DNA of 64,000 nt. Source: Chitinophagaceae bacterium. GTDB lineage: Bacteria > Bacteroidota > Bacteroidia > Chitinophagales > Chitinophagaceae. Under the pieces are notes generated by a model. The model made no database searches, was not told the origin of the DNA, and saw only the letters and a program-made list of their open reading frames with translations. The DNA lies in NCBI GenBank assembly GCA_947446645.1, contig CANFHA010000012.1:122794-186793 (forward strand). The letters are read 5' to 3'. Below, piece by piece: positions 1-10,093 of the stretch (position 1 is the stretch's first letter; every line of letters starts with the position of its first letter). The translations under genes and the position numbers were made by a program.

Positions 1-1
1 T

Positions 2-1783
2 GCCACTACAGATACTTTAAAATTATCTCCTGCAGCGTTGCATTTCCGCAGCGGTTACATGTACTATGCCGCAGTAGGTAACGATAGCGGCCTGGTTTTC
101 TCTAATCCGGCTTTGCTTACTGTAGATTCAAATAATGCTGGTACTATCACCGGAATCAACGAGATCTGCAAGGGTACATCAACCACACTTACTTCTACTG
201 TCCTTGGTGGCACATGGAGCGTTACTCACCCTGCTGTAGATACAGTAGATTCGGTATCTGGTAGTGTATATGCAGTAGGACCTGGTGTAGACACTATTAT
301 ATACACAGTTCACAATCTTTGCGGCACACTTACCGCGCACTTTACTGAAAAGGTTGACACAATCCTTAACAGCTTGCCTATTGAAGGTCCAAATGCAACA
401 TGCCTTGGCCATTTCATAGACCTTACCAATCCTAATGGTGGTGGTACCTGGAGCGCAAGCAGCAGTGTACTTACAGTTGATAGCACCGGTAGGGTTGTCG
501 CTCTTACACAGGGTTCAGCTGCAGTTACTTATACGTTGTCTAATGTTTGTAACACAACAGAGACAACTTATTTTGTACGTGTAGATACTACTTTGGCTGC
601 AGGCACCGTTAGCGGCGACTCTATACTTTGTGCAGGTTCATGGATTCATTTCACTGCTACCGCTCCTGGCGAAGGCATCTGGTTGAGCAGCAATTCTGCA
701 GTTGCGACTACTGATTTCGATGGTAATGTTACTGGCGTATCAAACGGTGTTGCTGTTATTTCTTATTTCTTCTCAAATGCATGTGGTGTTAGCGCAGCTA
801 CACACACGGTTACTGTTTCGGCTGTAGCAAGTGTTATCACTGGTCTTGATAGCGTAGGCATCGGCTTTACCCGCACCTTCCTCGATAGCGTTGCCGGCGG
901 TACATGGTCTATATCTGACACCAACATAGCAAGGATCGATACCGCTACTGGTATGGTTACTGGCCGCGACACAGGGTCTGTTATTGTCAGGTACACAGTT
1001 ACTAATACTTGTGGCACTTCAACATCTTCATTGCTCATTCATGTAGGAGCTACATATGCTGGCCGTATCTTAGGTGCAGACAGCGTGTGCGTTGGTAATA
1101 CCGTCACTCTGTCCGATACTGTTGCTGGTGGTGTGTGGTCTACTTTAAGCGATACTGTTGCTACCGTTGATGCCTCAGGCCTTGTTACTGGTATTGCTGG
1201 TGGTGTTTCTCACATCACCTACACAGTTACCAATGGTTTCGGTCCTAAGTCTATCATTACTTCAGTGTTCGTTAAGCATGCTGGTGTAGATAGTCTTCAT
1301 ATTCCAAACATCTTCTCTCTGGGTGGCTCTTACACATTCTATGGGTTCCCTGCTGGTGGCACATGGCATGCTAGCAACCCTGCAGTAGGTGACTTTATCG
1401 GTTCACCAGGGTTCTTCGTAATCACGCACGCCGGTATAGACGTTATTACGTACACAGTTACAAATTCTTGTGGCACGGCAGATACTTCATTCATAATAGA
1501 TATTCCTTTCCCTGCTGGTGTTAATCCGGTTGCTGGCAATGTATCTGTACTGAATGTTTATCCTAATCCATCAGAAGGTAACTTCTCGATCAACGTCGCT
1601 TCTAGTGTAAACGAAGAAGTATCAGTAACTGTTTCTAACATTGTTGGCGAAAAAGTAAAAGAGCTTTCTATCCGTACTAATGAAGCTTCAGAACTGAAGC
1701 TTGATCAGCCTGATGGTGTTTACTTCATCACAGCTAACACTTCTACAGGTAAGTACTCTGCAAAAATTACGATCACGAAATAA
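2..1783 (+). CDS. Secreted Ig-like repeat protein with T9SS sorting domain (5' end outside window)
   Basis: The reading frame is open from base 2, so the start lies to the left of the window. The visible 593 residues contain six Ig-like (BIG2-type) repeats of about 75-80 residues, each with a GGTWS or GGVWS-like core followed by a valine-rich strand and a TVTN-type end. The last ~75 residues, beginning near the VYPNPSEGNF motif, form a type A sorting domain of the type IX secretion system, which directs export through the outer membrane and cell-surface attachment. A strong terminator follows at once. It is a relative of the giant adhesin at 30.7-38.1 kb. Role in adhesion or surface-layer formation is inferred from the family; no catalytic domain is visible. 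Confidence 0.85.
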   Translation, partial: ATTDTLKLSPAALHFRSGYMYYAAVGNDSGLVFSNPALLTVDSNNAGTITGINEICKGTSTTLTSTVLGGTWSVTHPAVDTVDSVSGSVYAVGPGVDTIIYTVHNLCGTLTAHFTEKVDTILNSLPIEGPNATCLGHFIDLTNPNGGGTWSASSSVLTVDSTGRVVALTQGSAAVTYTLSNVCNTTETTYFVRVDTTLAAGTVSGDSILCAGSWIHFTATAPGEGIWLSSNSAVATTDFDGNVTGVSNGVAVISYFFSNACGVSAATHTVTVSAVASVITGLDSVGIGFTRTFLDSVAGGTWSISDTNIARIDTATGMVTGRDTGSVIVRYTVTNTCGTSTSSLLIHVGATYAGRILGADSVCVGNTVTLSDTVAGGVWSTLSDTVATVDASGLVTGIAGGVSHITYTVTNGFGPKSIITSVFVKHAGVDSLHIPNIFSLGGSYTFYGFPAGGTWHASNPAVGDFIGSPGFFVITHAGIDVITYTVTNSCGTADTSFIIDIPFPAGVNPVAGNVSVLNVYPNPSEGNFSINVASSVNEEVSVTVSNIVGEKVKELSIRTNEASELKLDQPDGVYFITANTSTGKYSAKITITK

Positions 1784-1807
1784 TTTTATAAATCTTACTT
1801 AAGTCAG

Positions 1808-1838
1808 GCGGGCCGGTATTACCGGCCCGCTTTCTTTA
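1808..1838 (+). terminator. Rho-independent terminator of the Ig-repeat gene
   Basis: A perfect GC-rich hairpin (arm GCGGGCCGGT, loop of a few bases, arm ACCGGCCCGC) is followed by a T-rich tail. It starts 24 bases after the stop codon of the upstream gene. Confidence 0.85.
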
Positions 1839-1849
1839 TATAAAGTGCC

Positions 1850-1943
1850 AAACATAAAGAAGCCCTGAAAGGGCGATATACCTCAGCACGGGGCAACGCC
1901 CCGTGTAAAAGAAGGCTGAACATAAAAAGCCCTGAAAGGGCGA
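1850..1943. repeat. REP-like palindromic repeat unit
   Basis: The 17-mer AAGCCCTGAAAGGGCGA occurs twice (1860-1876 and 1927-1943), each preceded by AACATAAA, and flanks a second palindrome CACGGGGcaaCGCCCCGTG near 1886-1904. Direct repeats of small hairpins of this kind are typical of REP elements mobilised by RAYT-type transposases; no such transposase gene is in the window. With the flanking bases this accounts for most of the 334-base gap before enolase. Confidence 0.7.
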
Positions 1944-2078
1944 CATTCAACTACAAGCAATCTGAATTGTAAGAAAGGTTGTGTCCAAAAAGGCAGCAAC
2001 TGTTTAAATAGGCTAACACAGCCGGTTAACTTTTTTTAACGCGCATTGGGTTTTAATCATCTTTTCTTTTCCCAATAA

Positions 2079-3407
<1,329 letters not shown>

Positions 3408-3455
3408 AGTAAAATTACAGCTCTATTTGAAAATGCGGCCAAAATGAGTGTGCAC

Positions 3456-3530
3456 AACACCTCCCCTCCTGTTTTTAGGAGGGGATGACCGAAGGCATTG
3501 CGAAGTATGCTTTCGGTCTGGGGTGGTTGA
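3456..3530. repeat. Dispersed hairpin repeat, copy 1
   Basis: Contains CTCCCCTCCTgtttttAGGAGGGGA followed by a second hairpin (ACCGAAGgcat...cTTTCGGT) and ends in TGGGGTGGT. A second copy with the same order of hairpins lies at 4081-4158, on the other side of the divIC-like gene. This bipartite pattern resembles palindromic intergenic repeats of many Bacteroidota genomes. Confidence 0.7.
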
Positions 3531-3622
3531 CTCGCAAAGCATCATGTGCTGCCATTTGCCGCCTTTGTGAATTTGTTGATAAACGAATAGATCCGGATAA
3601 TAACATTCCGTAATTTAGTGTC

Positions 3623-3937
3623 ATGAAGAAAGTGCTTTCGGTGGTGACGAACAAATATTTTATAGTGTCCCTGGCATTCCTGCTGTGGACATTGTTCTTT
3701 GACCAGAACGATTGGTTCTCGCTGCAGCAACGCCAGCGCGAGCTATACGGTGTAAAGGGCAATATAAAATACCTCAACACCGAGATCTTAAGGATGAACA
3801 CGGAGCGCACTAATCTGCTTACTAATTCACAGAAGCTGGAACAATACGCCCGCGAAAACTACCGCATGAAGCACGAAGGCGAAGACGTATACGTGGTAGA
3901 AGAAACAGCTGAGAAAGCCACAGAGGTAGCACAATAA
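3623..3937 (+). CDS. FtsB/DivIC-family septum formation initiator
   Basis: A 104-residue single-pass membrane protein: a short cytoplasmic N terminus, a hydrophobic segment at about residues 12-25 and then a periplasmic coiled coil (residues ~33-75) rich in Leu, Gln, Glu and Arg, with the ENYRMKHEGEDVYVVEE tail characteristic of DivIC/FtsB proteins. These act with FtsL and FtsQ in the divisome. The gene lies downstream of enolase, a neighbourhood often seen for FtsB-type proteins. It ends in a strong terminator. Confidence 0.85.
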   Translation: MKKVLSVVTNKYFIVSLAFLLWTLFFDQNDWFSLQQRQRELYGVKGNIKYLNTEILRMNTERTNLLTNSQKLEQYARENYRMKHEGEDVYVVEETAEKATEVAQ

Positions 3938-3961
3938 AGAAACCTGACAAAACAATGTTAG

Positions 3962-3988
3962 AACCACCTTTCGGGGTGGTTTTTTTTA
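3962..3988 (+). terminator. Terminator after the divIC-like gene
   Basis: AACCACC and GGTGGTT arms around a short loop, followed by eight T residues, 24 bases after the stop codon. Confidence 0.85.
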
Positions 3989-4080
3989 TTTCTGGAAAGA
4001 CGAATGTACCCGCATTCTTGCTGGAGGCATCTATACTCGCTCCGTTATAAAAAAGGGTGCTTTGGAATGGTGAGGGCTGC

Positions 4081-4158
4081 GCAACACACTCCCCGCCTTT
4101 TTTCAAGGAGGGGATGCCGGAAAAACGGCGAAGCCGGTTTTTCTGGCTGGGGTGGTAA
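4081..4158. repeat. Dispersed hairpin repeat, copy 2
   Basis: Same architecture as the copy at 3456: CTCCCCgccttttttcaaGGAGGGGA, then the perfect hairpin CCGGAAAAACGGCGAAGCCGGTTTTTCTGG-like pair of arms, then TGGGGTGGT. The two copies bracket the 104-residue divIC-like gene and are in the same orientation. Confidence 0.7.
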
Positions 4159-4548
4159 GCACGCGCCTACTCCTTTACCACCTCCCTCACCGCATGCTCT
4201 CCACTAACCGTATCAAATATTGTCACAGATACATCCCAAGGGGCCGAAAATCTTCAGCCCTCAAACACGAGTTATCCACAATACCCCCATAAACAATTCA
4301 TGTTGGAGCGCATCACAAAGCATCTTAAATTTGTACCGTGAATACCCCTATACGTACCAGTATCCCCTTCTCCGAGTGATGAATTCCCTCCGCTTTTATT
4401 TTCAGCGTAATCCTTTGAAATTTGTTCTGTACTATTTATGGGCAATTCCGGGCTAGCACAGGTGGGTAATTTCGAGGCACAAAGGGGTAATTCAGCAAAA
4501 TTGAATCAGGTTAATCATAAAAATCATAAGAATCATAAGTTCAGACAC

Positions 4549-4670
4549 AATGCCCCACATGGGGAAAAACGGGGCATGAGTTTATATATAAACACTTAAA
4601 AATCAACACACAAAATTTTTAAAATGCCCCATATAGCCGCTATTTTTATTTGAATGGAAGTGGGGCATTT
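4549..4670. repeat. Palindromic ATGCCCCAT element (left locus)
   Basis: At 4549-4577 AATGCCCCAcATGGGG is followed by ACGGGGCAT. At 4621-4670 a 50-base unit starts with AAAATGCCCCATAT and ends with TGGGGCATTT, with TATTTTTATTTGAA in its centre. The reverse complement of the second unit matches the unit at 47318-47368 nearly base for base, including the central ATTCAAATAAAAAT. These lie in the 917-base gene-free stretch 4159-5075. Confidence 0.75.
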
Positions 4671-4726
4671 CTTCTCTGCGATTTCGGCTCAGGGCTCTGT
4701 GTCCTCTACGTGATCTCTTTCAGTTG

Positions 4727-4979
4727 ACCGGAAAAAAACGGAAATGCCGGAAATCTAAGTAGCTGGTATTCAATAGGAATGTGTGCAAAAAGTATTTTCT
4801 CTGCATACCGGAAAACGACCGGGCAATGGATCAACTGGGCCTCCCACCGGCCGCACTAAGTTCAACTGCAAAATGCGGAAACCCCAACCGGAAAAAACCG
4901 GAAATACTAGCAATCTAAGTAGTTGATTTTCAATAGCGATGTGTGCAAAAGGGATTTTTTGTTACCAGAAAACGACCAA
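4727..4979. repeat. Two ~93-base direct repeats, period 160
   Basis: Copy A (4727-4820) and copy B (4887-4979) both start ACCGGAAAAAA, share AATCTAAGTAG, TTTCAATAG/ATTCAATAG and GATGTGTGCAAAA-type blocks, and end AAAACGACC. By eye they are about 80% identical with small gaps. No credible gene was found in either strand of 4159-5075; the stretch appears to be repeats only. Confidence 0.7.
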
Positions 4980-5075
4980 TCAACTGCTCAACCAATCAAC
5001 CAACCCGCCTCATAATATTTCATTATACTCCTATTGCACCATATTTCACAAATAGTAAGCACCTTTGATGCACAA

Positions 5076-5576
5076 ATGATTACCATAATCTCAGGCACAA
5101 ACCGCGCAGATAGTATGACACTGCGTACTGCCAATGTCTATAACAGGTTGTTATCAGAAAAATATGGAGATGTGAAATTGCTTTCGCTGGAGCATAAGCC
5201 GGTTTGGGAGCGCGGTGCAGAAATGTTGGCGCTGGAGCAGGAATTCCTCATACCGGCAGAAAAGTTTGTGATTATTATGCCTGAGTACAATGCCAGTTTC
5301 CCGGGCATCCTTAAGCTGATGATGGACAACAGCGACATAAAAAAATGCTGGTGGTATAAGCGCGCCGCACTGGTAGGCATTTCAGACGGCAGGGCAGGTA
5401 ACCTCCGCGGCACAGAGCATATGACCTCCATACTGCACTATATGAAAGTAAATGTACTTTATGATAAGCTGTTGTTATCGAAGATCAAGGAAGAGATAGA
5501 CACACACGGTAACATAATAAAACCGGCTACGGCAAAACTGATAGACCAGCAAATCGAAGACTTTATAAAATTTTAA
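5076..5576 (+). CDS. NADPH-dependent FMN reductase-like flavoprotein
   Basis: A 166-residue flavodoxin-fold protein of the NAD(P)H-dependent FMN/azo reductase family. The N-terminal beta strand and phosphate loop MITIISGTNRADSMT and the IIMPEYNASFPGILK segment (flavin and quinone-binding loop) are visible, followed by the KRAALVGISDGRAGN strand-loop. The start at 5076 is chosen because it begins directly with the first beta strand; a TTG 42 bases upstream is in frame but less likely. The next gene begins 2 bases after the stop, so the two are probably co-transcribed. Substrate not determinable from sequence. Confidence 0.85.
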   Translation: MITIISGTNRADSMTLRTANVYNRLLSEKYGDVKLLSLEHKPVWERGAEMLALEQEFLIPAEKFVIIMPEYNASFPGILKLMMDNSDIKKCWWYKRAALVGISDGRAGNLRGTEHMTSILHYMKVNVLYDKLLLSKIKEEIDTHGNIIKPATAKLIDQQIEDFIKF

Positions 5577-5578
5577 CC

Positions 5579-6826
5579 ATGGCAATAAGGCTGATCATTA
5601 TCCTGAGTATCATAGGGCTGGCTGAATATTACAGCTTTATAGTTGTGCGCTCTGCAGTGCGCAATATGCCTCCGGCATGGAGGCTGTCTATTACAGTAGC
5701 CTACCTGGCCCTTACTACCATTAGCTGGCTGGGCCTGGTCCTCTTCCGGCAGGTCAATTGGGCAAATGTTCCGCATCTGCTCCGTAATGTATACATCGCA
5801 TTTGTGCTCGGTTTTGTGGTGGGCAAAATTCTCATTCTCATAGTAATGCTGGTAGATGATATCCGCCGGCTGGTTACCTGGCTGATAACCTCGCTGGCTT
5901 ACAATTCGGCCACAGCAGCAGAGGGCACCAATACTATTGAGCGTTCAGTATTCCTGAAGCGCACAGCGCTGGTGCTGGGCGGGCTTTCTTTGCTTGGCTT
6001 CACATGGGGCATACGCAACAGGTACAGTTACAGGGTGAGAAAAGTAAAGCTCAATCTGGCGTCTTTACCTGCCGCTTTCAAGGGAATGAAGATCGTGCAG
6101 ATATCAGACATACATACCGGTAGTTTTGATAATCATGCTGCAGTGGCCCATGGCATCCAGCGCGTTATGGATCAGAAACCTGATCTCATTCTGTTCACCG
6201 GCGACCTTGTAAACAATCATGCTGACGAAGTGGACCCTAAATACCAGGGAATATTTTCTCAGCTAAAGGCCCCATTGGGCGTGTTTTCCACCCTTGGCAA
6301 TCACGACTATGGCGACTATGTTCATTGGGAAACGAAACAGGCGAAAATAGACAACCTCGATAAATTAAAAGCTACACATGCATCTATGGGCTGGCGCCTG
6401 CTCATGAATGAGCATGTGGTGCTGGAGCGTGGTGCAGATAAGATAGCGCTGATAGGCATAGAAAACTGGAGTGCAAAGGCCAACTTCCCCAAGTATGGCG
6501 ATATGCACAAAGCCTATGAAGGCCTTAAGGAAAAGAACATTGCAGTTAAGATACTCATGTCCCACGATCCGTCTCACTGGCATGCGCAGGTGGTGCCGGA
6601 GTTTAAAGATGTGAACCTCATGCTGGCAGGGCACACCCATGGCATGCAGTTTGGTGTAGATAGCAAATGGTTCAAATGGAGCCCCGTACAATACATGTAT
6701 AACGAGTGGGCCGGTCTCTACACCGAGGGCGATCAGCACCTCTACGTTAACCGTGGCTTTGGCTTCCTCGGCTATCCCGGTCGTCTCGGCGTCATGCCGG
6801 AGATCACCGTGTTTGAACTGGGTTAA
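5579..6826 (+). CDS. Membrane-anchored metallophosphoesterase (YkuE-type)
   Basis: 415 residues. The first ~150 hold about four hydrophobic helices, with another near residues 130-145. The C-terminal ~270 residues are a calcineurin-type metallophosphoesterase with all metal-binding motifs: SDIHTG, FTGDLVNN, LGNHDYGDY, MSHDPSHW and AGHTHGMQFG. Relatives such as YkuE hydrolyse phosphodiesters or lipid-linked phosphates at the membrane; the actual substrate here is unknown. It follows the FMN reductase gene with a 2-base gap. Confidence 0.92.
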   Translation: MAIRLIIILSIIGLAEYYSFIVVRSAVRNMPPAWRLSITVAYLALTTISWLGLVLFRQVNWANVPHLLRNVYIAFVLGFVVGKILILIVMLVDDIRRLVTWLITSLAYNSATAAEGTNTIERSVFLKRTALVLGGLSLLGFTWGIRNRYSYRVRKVKLNLASLPAAFKGMKIVQISDIHTGSFDNHAAVAHGIQRVMDQKPDLILFTGDLVNNHADEVDPKYQGIFSQLKAPLGVFSTLGNHDYGDYVHWETKQAKIDNLDKLKATHASMGWRLLMNEHVVLERGADKIALIGIENWSAKANFPKYGDMHKAYEGLKEKNIAVKILMSHDPSHWHAQVVPEFKDVNLMLAGHTHGMQFGVDSKWFKWSPVQYMYNEWAGLYTEGDQHLYVNRGFGFLGYPGRLGVMPEITVFELG

Positions 6827-6973
6827 CCATCTGTGATAGTGCCACAGTGAAATTTGCTTATGTCTCTGCGATGTCAAAATTTGCGTTGGTAACTGCGCCT
6901 TGGCTTTTTGAGAGAGACCCTTGCTCATTTATGGAAAATTAGTGCCTGCGGTGTCTATACACAAAGCACCACT

Positions 6974-7492
6974 ATGGCAGACATGAACATGCCGCAAAAG
7001 AGCGGCAAGCGCAAATTGCAAACACCGAGACTGGACCTTACGCCAATGGTTGACCTTGGCTTCCTGCTCATCACCTTTTTTATGTACACAACCACACTTG
7101 CCAGGCCGGCAACTATGGAGCTGAATATGCCGTCGGTACAGCAAGAGCCAGATCCACCGCACGTTTCCCCGGAAAATGCAATTACAATCATTGCAACCAA
7201 GGCTCACAAACTGGTATACTTCGAAGGAGCACTTGATAACCCCTCCCAGCTTAGGCAATGCGCCTTTTCTGAGTTGAGAAAAGTGGTGCTTAATAAGAAA
7301 GTTGCCCTCGCGCTAATGCACGGCAAAACAGGTAAGGCCCACAACCTGTTTGCTTTCCTCAAGCCCGCCGATGACTGCACCTATGCAGACTTGGTGCAGC
7401 TGCTTGACGAGATGGCCATTGATGGCATTAAGTTCTATTCCGTAGCCGATGTCAGCAAAGACGAGAACGAGATGTTCCGTAAAATTTTTTGA
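6974..7492 (+). CDS. exbD: ExbD/TolR-family biopolymer transport protein
   Basis: About 172 residues. A short basic cytoplasmic N terminus leads to one transmembrane helix starting with DLTPMVDLGFLLITFF, which includes the conserved aspartate used for proton passage in ExbD/TolR. A periplasmic domain follows. The start at ATG 6974 (MADMNMPQ) is preferred to an ATG 66 bases upstream because family members begin only a few residues before the basic patch. It is followed within ~50 bases by a TonB gene; no ExbB gene is adjacent, so the proton channel partner must be encoded elsewhere. Confidence 0.9.
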   Translation: MADMNMPQKSGKRKLQTPRLDLTPMVDLGFLLITFFMYTTTLARPATMELNMPSVQQEPDPPHVSPENAITIIATKAHKLVYFEGALDNPSQLRQCAFSELRKVVLNKKVALALMHGKTGKAHNLFAFLKPADDCTYADLVQLLDEMAIDGIKFYSVADVSKDENEMFRKIF

Positions 7493-7543
7493 TGCGCTTA
7501 TGGAAATTCAGTAATGCTGTTTCTTAATAATAAACATACTATT

Positions 7544-8347
7544 ATGGAGCCCACAAGATTGTTATCCGCCAATTATCTCGACATTATTTTCGACAACCGT
7601 AACAAGACCTACGGAGGCTATGAGCTACGCAGCAACTACGAGCGCAGAATGAAGAAGGCCGCAGGCGTTGTACTCCTTGGGGCTTCTGCATTGTTGAGCT
7701 TTTCGTTCATCAATGCTGGTGATGGGCTACATATCGCAACACCAAAGGGGCCGATCATTCTCTCGCAGCCGCCTGTACCACCACCGTTACCTACGCCCCC
7801 TGTCACCCCGCCCCCTGCACAATTGCCGCAGCCACAAAATCTAAAGACCGCAGTATTCAATGTTCCTAAAGTGATAGAGGATGATGTGGTACCTGATCAA
7901 ACAATGACTGAAGTAAAGGACTTGCACAATGTTCAGGTAGGCAATGCAAACACAGATGGAGATGACGTAATTACAGGCCCTGCAATAGTTAGCGGCCCGG
8001 CCACTGGTACTGGAGTTGCCGGTTCTGCAGGTAATAGTAATGTGCCGTTCAACTGGGTGCAACAGATGCCTGAGTTTACAGGTGATATGAGTGAGTATCT
8101 CAGCAATCATTTACATTATCCTGAAGCAGCGAGGAGTGAAAGCATACAGGGACAAGTGCTCATACAATTTGTAGTCAATGAAGATGGCTCGGTAACAAAT
8201 GCTAAAGTGGTGCGCAGCATTGGCGGTGGCTGCGATGAGGAAGCCCTGCACATAGTGAGCAGCATGCCTAAATGGAAGCCCGGTAAGCAAAATGGTATAG
8301 CTGTAAAGGTGTTGTTCACCCTGCCCATAAAGTTCCTGCTAAATTGA
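7544..8347 (+). CDS. tonB: TonB energy-transducing protein
   Basis: 267 residues: cytoplasmic N terminus with the Bacteroidota TonB pattern LDIIFDNRNKTYGGYELR, a transmembrane segment around residues 37-55, a proline-rich periplasmic linker (PPVPPPLPTPPVTPPPA), and a C-terminal TonB domain (HYPEAARSESIQGQV ... GGGCDEEALHIVSSMPKWKPG). It couples the proton-motive force to outer-membrane receptors. The ATG at 7544 is the likely start. It forms a two-gene unit with the exbD gene before it and may serve the TonB-dependent receptor at 24.2 kb, though that is not provable from sequence. Confidence 0.93.
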   Translation: MEPTRLLSANYLDIIFDNRNKTYGGYELRSNYERRMKKAAGVVLLGASALLSFSFINAGDGLHIATPKGPIILSQPPVPPPLPTPPVTPPPAQLPQPQNLKTAVFNVPKVIEDDVVPDQTMTEVKDLHNVQVGNANTDGDDVITGPAIVSGPATGTGVAGSAGNSNVPFNWVQQMPEFTGDMSEYLSNHLHYPEAARSESIQGQVLIQFVVNEDGSVTNAKVVRSIGGGCDEEALHIVSSMPKWKPGKQNGIAVKVLFTLPIKFLLN

Positions 8348-8355
8348 TGCTGGGC

Positions 8356-8374
8356 AACAGGCAGGCCGCCTGTT
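8356..8374 (+). terminator. Weak hairpin after tonB
   Basis: AACAGGC and GCCTGTT arms around a 5-base loop, 8 bases after the tonB stop. The T-tract is short and interrupted (AGGGTTTTG), so termination is uncertain. Confidence 0.35.
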
Positions 8375-8450
8375 AGGGTTTTGCAGGTTTTAAGTTCCGG
8401 CTTTTGACTTTTGCCGTAACATGCGTAGTTTGCAGCCTCAAACTCACGAT

Positions 8451-9524
8451 ATGCAAGGATCTATTCTGGAGAAAATGCAAAGTATGGGCCACGAGCAGGT
8501 TGTATTCTGCCAGGACCCGCACACCGGGCTCAATGCCATAATTGCGATACACAATACCACGCTCGGCCCGTCGTTGGGGGGCACGCGTCTTTGGAACTAT
8601 CATAACCACGAAGATGCGATAATAGATGCATTGCGCCTGAGCAGGGGCATGACCTACAAGTCAGCTATCAGCGGACTGAACCTGGGTGGTGGCAAAGCGG
8701 TATTGATAGGTGATGCACACAAGTTGAAAAATGAAGCATACTGGCGCAGGTACGGCAAGTTTGTAAACAGCCTGAATGGTAAGTACATAACGGCTGAAGA
8801 CGTGAATACGTCGTCTACAGATATGGAGTACATTGGCATGGAGACAAAGTTCGTAACAGGTAAGCCAGACTACATGGGCGGTAGCGGCGATCCTTCTCCG
8901 CTCACAGCTTACGGTGTATATGTGGGCATGAAAGCCGCAGCTAAGAAAGCATGGGGTAGCGATGTGCTTACTGGCAAAAAGGTGCTGGTGCAGGGTGCTG
9001 GCAACGTAGGTCAGTACCTGATGGGCTACCTGGTAGAAGAGGGTGCTAAGGTGCTTGTGTGCGATATACACGAGAACAAAGTGAAGCAAGCTAAAGCTAA
9101 GTATCCGGCAATAGAGGTAATACCGAGCACAGATATCTTCACCCACGAGTTTGATATCTATGCACCATGCGCACTTGGTGCTACCGTGAATACGGATGCC
9201 ATCAATCAAATGAAGTGCCCGGTAATAGCAGGTGCAGCTAACAACCAGCTGGCTGATGAAAATGTCCACGGTCCTATGCTTGTTGAAAAAGGCATTATCT
9301 ATGTGCCTGACTTCCTCATCAATGCAGGTGGCATCATCAATATCAGCATTGAGCTGGACGGCTACAACCACGAGCGCGCAATGAATACAGTAGGTAAGAT
9401 ATACAACCGCACGCTGGAGATATTTGAGGTAGCTGAGAAGGAAAAAGTACATACCCAGCTCGCTGCTATGAGAATAGCCCAGAAGCGTATCGATGACATC
9501 GCCAGGCTAAGGGTAGGGATTTAA
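8451..9524 (+). CDS. Leucine/branched-chain amino-acid dehydrogenase
   Basis: Member of the Glu/Leu/Phe/Val dehydrogenase family, about 357 residues. Visible are the substrate-binding GGTRLWNY segment, the catalytic lysine in LNLGGGKAVLIG, the catalytic aspartate region SGDPSPLTAYGV, and a Rossmann fold with VQGAGNVGQYL for NAD binding. It reversibly deaminates leucine-type amino acids to 2-oxo acids. Length fits leucine dehydrogenases (~360), not hexameric glutamate dehydrogenases (~450). An ATG at 8421 would add ten residues; a TTTG element just before it (about 8410) suggests transcription starts too close, hence the choice of 8451. A strong terminator follows. Confidence 0.9.
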   Translation: MQGSILEKMQSMGHEQVVFCQDPHTGLNAIIAIHNTTLGPSLGGTRLWNYHNHEDAIIDALRLSRGMTYKSAISGLNLGGGKAVLIGDAHKLKNEAYWRRYGKFVNSLNGKYITAEDVNTSSTDMEYIGMETKFVTGKPDYMGGSGDPSPLTAYGVYVGMKAAAKKAWGSDVLTGKKVLVQGAGNVGQYLMGYLVEEGAKVLVCDIHENKVKQAKAKYPAIEVIPSTDIFTHEFDIYAPCALGATVNTDAINQMKCPVIAGAANNQLADENVHGPMLVEKGIIYVPDFLINAGGIINISIELDGYNHERAMNTVGKIYNRTLEIFEVAEKEKVHTQLAAMRIAQKRIDDIARLRVGI

Positions 9525-9546
9525 GAGGTTGGAATAACTACATCAT

Positions 9547-9589
9547 AAAAAGCAAACCCGGAAATATTGCTATCCCGGGTTTGCTTTTA
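9547..9589 (+). terminator. Strong terminator after the leucine dehydrogenase gene
   Basis: Arms AAAAGCAAACCCGG and CCGGGTTTGCTTTT pair over 14 bases around a loop of about 14 bases. The T-rich end also serves the convergent gene on the other strand. Confidence 0.88.
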
Positions 9590-9655
9590 TTATTGAGAAG
9601 GTTGTTTGTGTGTTATGTGTACACTAGTCTTTCTTTGGAAGAGGTGCAAAGAACA

Positions 9656-10054
9656 CTAACGATCAAATCTTACCTGGAAAGGATGCGCAACAGCATCAGT
9701 CTCATGGCAGTTAAGGTGAATGTCCTGCACATAGAAGTTCACTTCTTTAAAATCCCACGCCTTCACCAGGTCTTTCTGCTGTTGTGTGAATTCGTTGCCG
9801 TTGGCATGTATAGGACCGTAAAAATCATGTCCCGGCGCCTGCAGCGAAATAGTAAAGCCGGATACCTTACAACCTACAGAGTCGGTCATAAGCATTGGGT
9901 TCGCGAGTATTGAATCCCTATAGGTGTAGTAGGTATGTACGTTGCCTATCCACACTCTCGGGTATGGTCCCTCCACCGGCTCTTTCTTCTGTTTCTGTGC
10001 AAAAGATACTATTGATGTAAGAAGTAATGATAAAACCAGGATGCCTTTTCTCAT
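9656..10054 (-). CDS. Small secreted protein, GldM C-terminal-domain-like (paralogue 1)
   Basis: 132 residues with a clear signal peptide (MRKGILVLSLLLTSIVSFAQ). The mature part has the order: strand SGFTISL, a PGHDFYGPIHANGNEFT turn, LVKAWDFKEVNFYVQDIH, and a final PFQVRFD strand. This order, especially NGNEFT...V.F..I, resembles the C-terminal beta domain of the gliding/T9SS protein GldM, but similarity is remote. The neighbouring gene on the same strand encodes a second protein with the same layout. A role at the cell envelope is inferred; no enzymatic motif is visible. Confidence 0.6.
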   Translation of the reverse strand: MRKGILVLSLLLTSIVSFAQKQKKEPVEGPYPRVWIGNVHTYYTYRDSILANPMLMTDSVGCKVSGFTISLQAPGHDFYGPIHANGNEFTQQQKDLVKAWDFKEVNFYVQDIHLNCHETDAVAHPFQVRFDR

Positions 10055-10093
10055 GAATTGTTTTTAGTGTAGTTAAGCAAATGTAGTGCCAGT

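Noticed and set aside
70..80. Start of the first gene at an internal TTG near base 38
   Set aside because: The frame is open back to base 2, repeats continue, and no signal peptide is visible, so the gene is cut by the window edge.
4004..4456. Two open frames of 67 and 78 codons in the 4.2 kb stretch
   Set aside because: They run through hairpin repeats, have no family features and no supporting promoter.
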